This document shows positions 59,986-64,000 of a DNA stretch of 64,000 nt, in pieces. The DNA is from Deltaproteobacteria bacterium (GTDB lineage Bacteria > Myxococcota_A > UBA9042 > PHBI01 > JACKFB01), in NCBI GenBank assembly GCA_020632695.1, contig JACKFB010000016.1, positions 74,112 through 138,111 of the forward strand, written 5' to 3'. Both the position numbers and the translations under genes were made by a program. Under the pieces are notes generated by a model. The model did not search any database. It worked only from the letters and a program-made list of their open reading frames with translations, and was not told the DNA's origin. Positions within the stretch are counted from its first letter, which is position 1, and every line of letters starts with the position of its first letter.

Positions 59986-61454
59986 CAGAAGGCCACGCCG
60001 ACCGAGGCGGAGAGGATGTCGAACCGGCTCTCGAAGCGCCCGGCGTTGGCAGGCACGCCCGACCAGCCGGCGCCGGAATCGCAGCTCTCCGGGCAGGGGT
60101 CCAGGGGGCGGATCTGGTAGAGCTGCCCGTGGGCCTCGTCGGTGTGGCGGTCCTCCTGGAACACGTGCGCGTACGCGGCGCCCAGCTCGAAGCGGCCCAC
60201 GGTGAGGCGTGCCCCAAAGGCCACGCCGAAGCGCGAGAACGACAGGAAATCGAGCGCCTCGTAACGGTTGGGGACCGCCCCCGACTCCCAGAAGCCGCCG
60301 AGGGACAGGGAGAGCCGATCGCGGATCACGTTCCAGGAGCCGCCGAGCCTCAGGCTCAGCGTGTCGCGCCAGCGCTTCTCCAGGTCGATGTCGGGCACCT
60401 CCTGACCGACCACGATGACGTTGAGGGTGCCGCCCAGCTTGACGTCGTAGCGCTTGAACATCGACCAGGCCTCGTAGACCACGTCGAGCTCCACGTCGAA
60501 GAGCTCGCCGCCCTGCCCGTCCGGGTGGCGGTAGCGCAGGCCGAGGTGGGCCGTCGGCGGCAGCACCAGATCGAGGCTGGCGGAGCTGTCGTCGACGGCC
60601 AGCTCCTCGGGGGTGAACACGGTGATGCCCGGGACGTTGTGGAGGCGCACGTCGCCAGTGGTGTGGAAGTAGACCGGGATGACGCGGCCGGACAGCGACA
60701 CCTCGAAGCGCTCCACCGGGCGGTACCACGCGCCGACGATGGCGGTGGGGGCGAAGTAGTCGTGGAGCCGCACCTCGGTCTCCAGATCGACCGGGCCGTA
60801 ATAGGGGTGCAGGGGACCGGCGTTGGCGCCGTCGGTGACCTGGCGGAACTTCACGTCGAGCGCCATGGCGTTCTGCAGCGTCACGCCCACGCCGTAGTGA
60901 TCGGACTTGCCCCAGGCTACGGACGCGCCGACGTAGGCCACCGAGAGGTCCATCCGGGTCAGCATCCAGCGGGAGCCGGCGTCGATGTCGTAGCGGTGGC
61001 GGCCGATGGAGGCGGGCCCGTAGAAGCTGAAGGCGAACTGCCAGTCGTCGAGCCCCAGGTCGGAGCCGAGGACCAGCATGGGGCCGATGGGGAACCAGGG
61101 CTTCTTGTTCTCCGAGGGTCGGGTGGCCGTCTCGGCGTCGGTGCCGGGCGGGAGCACCCCGACGGGGATGCTGGTGGCGTCCCGGGTGAAGGTCACGGGC
61201 GCGTGATAGAAGTCGTTGGAGAGGTAGAGGCGGGTCCCGGTGGCCCGGGTCAGCGCGCCCGGGTTGAGCGCGACCGCCGAGCCGTCATCGGCCAGCGCGG
61301 AGAACGCGCCGCCGCGAGACAGCGAGCGGGTGCCGTTGTCGAGCAGCTCGAAGCCGGCGGCGCGGGCGGCGAGCGGACTGGCGCACACCACGGCCAGCGC
61401 CAGCAGCGGCGAGCGCGCGCGGCGGAGATCGAAGAGAGCCGCTGCAGGGATCAT
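59985..61454 (-). CDS. FadL/OmpP1-family outer-membrane transport protein
   Basis: 489 residues from ATG 61454, with GGAGGA upstream. Signal peptide (LLALAVVCASPLAARA) and then GFELLDNGTRSLSRGGAFSALADDGSAVALNPGAL, whose DGSAVALNPGAL core matches the AxxxDxSAxxxNPAGL plug motif at the N-terminus of FadL barrels. Strands follow (GVTLQNAMALDVKFRQV, VSLSGRVIPVYFHTTG, PPTAHLGLRYRHPDG), and the end is ILSASVGVAF with a terminal Phe. FadL proteins pass long-chain fatty acids or other hydrophobic compounds. It fits with the WS/DGAT and acyltransferase genes in the window, though they are far away. It is coupled to the pseudokinase gene. Confidence 0.92.
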   Translation of the reverse strand: MIPAAALFDLRRARSPLLALAVVCASPLAARAAGFELLDNGTRSLSRGGAFSALADDGSAVALNPGALTRATGTRLYLSNDFYHAPVTFTRDATSIPVGVLPPGTDAETATRPSENKKPWFPIGPMLVLGSDLGLDDWQFAFSFYGPASIGRHRYDIDAGSRWMLTRMDLSVAYVGASVAWGKSDHYGVGVTLQNAMALDVKFRQVTDGANAGPLHPYYGPVDLETEVRLHDYFAPTAIVGAWYRPVERFEVSLSGRVIPVYFHTTGDVRLHNVPGITVFTPEELAVDDSSASLDLVLPPTAHLGLRYRHPDGQGGELFDVELDVVYEAWSMFKRYDVKLGGTLNVIVVGQEVPDIDLEKRWRDTLSLRLGGSWNVIRDRLSLSLGGFWESGAVPNRYEALDFLSFSRFGVAFGARLTVGRFELGAAYAHVFQEDRHTDEAHGQLYQIRPLDPCPESCDSGAGWSGVPANAGRFESRFDILSASVGVAF

Positions 61455-61608
61455 GGCTCCTCCAAGCGTGGCGCCTCGCGTCGACGGCGCGACGAGGCGT
61501 CGGGTCTCTGCTCGGTTTTGACGCAGTTCCGGGCGATGTGCAAACGTGGCCGTGTCGTCGAGCGATCGCAGGCGCTCCCGTCGGCGTCGACCGCGAGCGG
61601 AGGAACCC

Positions 61609-62511
61609 ATGGGGCGTGGTCTTGGCGTGAGAGGTGTGGCCGGTCTCGCGGCGACGCTCGGCTGCGTGTGGATCGGCGCTTGCGAGAACGACACGAACGT
61701 GCCGCTGAACAAGCTGCCGACCGTGGCCGATGGCAGCGCGGACTCCGACGTGAGCGCCGATGGCGGGGCCGACTCCGACGTGTCGGCGACCTGCGAGTGC
61801 GCCACGGTGGGCGACTGGTACCGCTTCACCGAGCTCGCGCTCGACACGATCGCCGGCGGGGAGAACCCCCTGCTGCCCATCCTGAACGGGATCTGGGCCA
61901 AGGACATCGCCAACTACGACCTGAACATCCTGTTCCGGGTCGAGGCGGTCTCGGACAGCGAGGTGACGCTGCGAGCCGTCTCCGCGGCGCGGGTGGGGGC
62001 GCTGGGCACCACCGGGATCTGCGTGCTGCCGGGGACCGAGTTCGACGTGGTGCACCCGCGGAGCGGATGCGCGCTGGGCGACTCGGCGCGCACCGGCATC
62101 AACGTCTACGCGGGGACCACCGCGCTGGTGAAGAACTGCGCGCCGAACATCACGCCTGAGCACGCCATCCCGGCGCGCGATCTGGTGCTGAAGGCGACGG
62201 TGGCCGGGGACTGCAGCCACATCGTGAGCGGGACCGTGGTGAGCGGGGTCATCTCCGAGTCGGCGCTGGACTCGGTGTGCTCGTGCATCAAGGCCTCGGC
62301 CGAGGAGTGCGGCCCCCTCGACCCCAGCTACGATGCGGTTCCGGCGTGCAAGGGCTGCGGCTCGGCCTTCGCCAGCCTCAAGACGCTGCTGAAGAACATC
62401 GGCCAGATCGACACCTACGAGGCCAAGACCTCCTCGGGCGAGCCGGCGGTGGCGGTCACCGGGCACTTCCAGGCAGTGCGCCTGGACAGCTCGCCGCCCA
62501 ACTGCCCCTGA
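61609..62511 (+). CDS. Lipoprotein of unknown function with acidic linker
   Basis: 300 residues from ATG 61609 behind GGAGGAA. Signal GVAGLAATLGCVWIGAC with the lipobox Cys at 25, then a linker with SADSDVSADGGADSDVSA. The mature domain begins CECATVGDWYRFTELALDTI and has eight or nine Cys (ICVLPG, SGCALGD, KNCAPNIT, DCSHIVSG, CSCIKASAEECG, ACKGCGSAF), probably disulfide-bonded, in a beta-rich body. I recognise no family. It is divergent from the FadL-type gene (154 bases) and its stop is four bases before the end of murJ on the other strand. Confidence 0.78.
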   Translation: MGRGLGVRGVAGLAATLGCVWIGACENDTNVPLNKLPTVADGSADSDVSADGGADSDVSATCECATVGDWYRFTELALDTIAGGENPLLPILNGIWAKDIANYDLNILFRVEAVSDSEVTLRAVSAARVGALGTTGICVLPGTEFDVVHPRSGCALGDSARTGINVYAGTTALVKNCAPNITPEHAIPARDLVLKATVAGDCSHIVSGTVVSGVISESALDSVCSCIKASAEECGPLDPSYDAVPACKGCGSAFASLKTLLKNIGQIDTYEAKTSSGEPAVAVTGHFQAVRLDSSPPNCP

Positions 62512-62515
62512 GGGA

Positions 62516-64000
62516 TCAGCGGCGGAGGCGGCGGCGCAGCGCGGTGAGGACGCCGTCCAGCTCGTTGACGCGCAGGGCCCGGCAGGCGAGCAGGTAGACG
62601 ACCAGCGCCAGGGCGATGGAGGCCGCCATCCAGAGGGCGAGGACGGAGCGGCGCTCGATGGCCGCCGCCGGGAAGAGCGCCTCCCAGGCGACCAGGGTCC
62701 CGGTCATCAGGGCCGTGGCCAGCGCCACGCGGGCGAGGCGCGCGAGGGTGGAGCGCAGGTCGCCTGCGCCGAGGCGGCGGCGCAGGATGACGGCGAAGAG
62801 CACGGCGCTGACGCCCGAGGCCGCGCTGCCGGCCAGGGCGATGCCGCCCTCCTGCAGCGGCACCGCCAGCCCGACGCAGAGGACGATGTTCACGACCATG
62901 ACGATGGCCGCGATGAGCGTCGGCGTGCGCAGGTCCTTGTGGGCGTAGAAGACCTGGGTCTGCACCCGGGACAGGCCGATGGGGAAGAGGCCCACGGCGT
63001 GGAAGACCAGGGCGAAGGCGGTGCGGCGGGTGGACTCGGCGTCGAAGGCGCCGAACTGGAAGAGCAGCCGCACGATGGCCGGGCCGAGCAGGATGAGCGC
63101 GAGGGTGGCCGGCAAGGTGACGAAGGCCAGCAGGCGCGTCGAGTAGGCCAGGGTGTCCTTGACGCCCTCGTGGTCGTCGGCGGCCGTCTGCTCCGACAGG
63201 GTGGGCAGGATGACCTGGGCGACCGAGACCACGAAGAGGCCCAGGACCAGCTCCTGGAGCCGGATGCTGTACTGGAGGGCGGCGATGGCGCCGCCGGGCA
63301 GCCGCGACGCGATGAGCTGGCTGACGAAGATGTTGATCTGGTAGATGCCCGCGGCGAAGACGCCCGGGACCATGATGCGCAGGACGCGCAGGACGCCGGG
63401 CCCGAACATGTCGAGGTCGACGCCGAAGCGCACCGGGGTCCAGCGGAAGAGGTAGGGGATCTGGAAGAGGATCTGCACGACGCCGCCGACCAGGAAGCCG
63501 GCCACCAGGGCGTAGGAGGGGTCGGGGACCACCTGGGCCAGGCCGACGCCGAAGCCGATGATGCAGAGGTTCAGGAGCACGGGGGTGAAGGCGGAGGGGC
63601 CGAAGATCTTGTGGGCGTTGAGGACGGCCTGGAGCATGGCCGAGAGGCTGACGAAGAGCAGGTAGGGCCACATGAGCTGCGTCAGCACGATGGTCAGGCG
63701 CACCTTGCCCGGGACGTGCTGGAACTCGCTGGCGAAGAAGGTCTCGATGAGCCAGGGCGAGACCAGGATGCCCAGGACGGTGAAGGCGGCGACGGCGAGG
63801 GTCAGCAGGGTGAAGAAGCGCGAGAGGAAGGCGCGGGTCTCCTCCTCCTTGCCGCGGCGCATGTACTCGGCCAGCACCGGGATGAAGGCCGCGGTCATGG
63901 CGCCCTCGGCGACCAGGCGGCGGAAGAGGTTGGGGATGGTCGAGGCGAGGCCGAAGGCGTCGGAGGCGGCGCTGGTGCCGAGGTAGACGGCGCGCACCTG
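62516..64000 (-). CDS. murJ: Lipid II flippase MurJ (partial, N-terminus off the window)
   Basis: About 494 residues are visible; the frame runs off the right edge reading QVRAVYLGTSAASDAF, so only roughly the first 20 residues are missing. MurJ flips lipid II across the inner membrane for peptidoglycan synthesis. Family features are the MOP-fold helix 1-2 motif SDAFGLASTIPNLFRRLVAEGAM, PVLAEYMRRGKEEETRAFLS, FFASEF, MWPYLLFVSLSAMLQAVLNA, and in the second half YQINIFVSQLIASRLPGGAIAALQYS and RLQELVLGLFVVSVAQVILP. About 14 helices. The Arg-rich end (ALRRRLRR) is typical. Confidence 0.95.
   Translation of the reverse strand, partial: QVRAVYLGTSAASDAFGLASTIPNLFRRLVAEGAMTAAFIPVLAEYMRRGKEEETRAFLSRFFTLLTLAVAAFTVLGILVSPWLIETFFASEFQHVPGKVRLTIVLTQLMWPYLLFVSLSAMLQAVLNAHKIFGPSAFTPVLLNLCIIGFGVGLAQVVPDPSYALVAGFLVGGVVQILFQIPYLFRWTPVRFGVDLDMFGPGVLRVLRIMVPGVFAAGIYQINIFVSQLIASRLPGGAIAALQYSIRLQELVLGLFVVSVAQVILPTLSEQTAADDHEGVKDTLAYSTRLLAFVTLPATLALILLGPAIVRLLFQFGAFDAESTRRTAFALVFHAVGLFPIGLSRVQTQVFYAHKDLRTPTLIAAIVMVVNIVLCVGLAVPLQEGGIALAGSAASGVSAVLFAVILRRRLGAGDLRSTLARLARVALATALMTGTLVAWEALFPAAAIERRSVLALWMAASIALALVVYLLACRALRVNELDGVLTALRRRLRR

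Overview
This 64 kb window has very high GC content and dense genes, many of them overlapping by 1-20 bases. It is packed with outer-membrane proteins and Sec/lipobox lipoproteins. Several lipoproteins carry an Asp/Ala/Pro/Thr-rich linker right after the lipobox Cys, others carry long DGDPCT-type Cys-rich repeats. There are also SUMF/FGE-fold lipoproteins, TSP3-OmpA proteins, a CHASE2 kinase, NtrC-type and GGDEF signalling proteins, and a WS/DGAT acyltransferase. This style fits a Gram-negative of the Myxococcota/Bradymonadia (former deltaproteobacterial) type. There is no rRNA or other marker gene to fix the lineage, so that is an inference. I see no tRNA, rRNA, CRISPR array, transposase or phage genes.

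Layout. 1-7.4 kb: partial VanY-like peptidase lipoprotein, class I DAHP synthase, Cys-rich lipoprotein, FGE-fold lipoprotein, WS/DGAT acyltransferase. 8-11.2 kb: a FliB/YkgJ-type Cys-cluster protein, then a metzincin lipoprotein translationally coupled to a small HEAT-repeat protein. 11.2-13.2 kb: an unusual non-housekeeping island, in which hexanucleotide arrays surround a four-helix-bundle (S23/IVP/Avd-like) gene whose Shine-Dalgarno lies in the arm of a long inverted repeat. 13.3-23.2 kb: TerB-like protein, degenerate REC-GGDEF, hydrolase-fold lipoprotein, exonuclease III, beta-barrel, GNAT, lysophospholipid-type acyltransferase, and a coupled trio of two cyclic-nucleotide-binding proteins and an envelope protein.

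23.2-31 kb is a minus-strand run: TSP3-OmpA, FecR, CHASE2-PAS histidine kinase, lipoprotein hydrolase and AEC permease, mostly joined by 4-base overlaps. A second TSP3-OmpA gene diverges from it at 31.4 kb. Next come a DUF3078-like protein and an MscS channel. 35.7-39.4 kb holds NtrC-type, HPt-REC-REC-GGDEF and REC proteins without a partner kinase. 39.5-43.4 kb is a four-gene operon of a SpeD homologue, two membrane proteins related to membrane-fused spermidine synthases (only one with the methyltransferase-like domain, which has a changed catalytic position), and an acyltransferase-3-like membrane protein.

43.6-62.5 kb is almost entirely secreted or surface proteins. It includes a second HEAT + metzincin pair joined to an FG-GAP propeller lipoprotein, two giant Cys-rich lipoproteins transcribed divergently, a FadL-type porin coupled to a histidine-kinase-like protein lacking its phospho-acceptor His, and a small lipoprotein. 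The window ends in a partial murJ.

The best candidates for something undescribed are the duplicated metzincin-HEAT module, the repeat/inverted-repeat island around the four-helix-bundle gene, and the SpeD-membrane operon.
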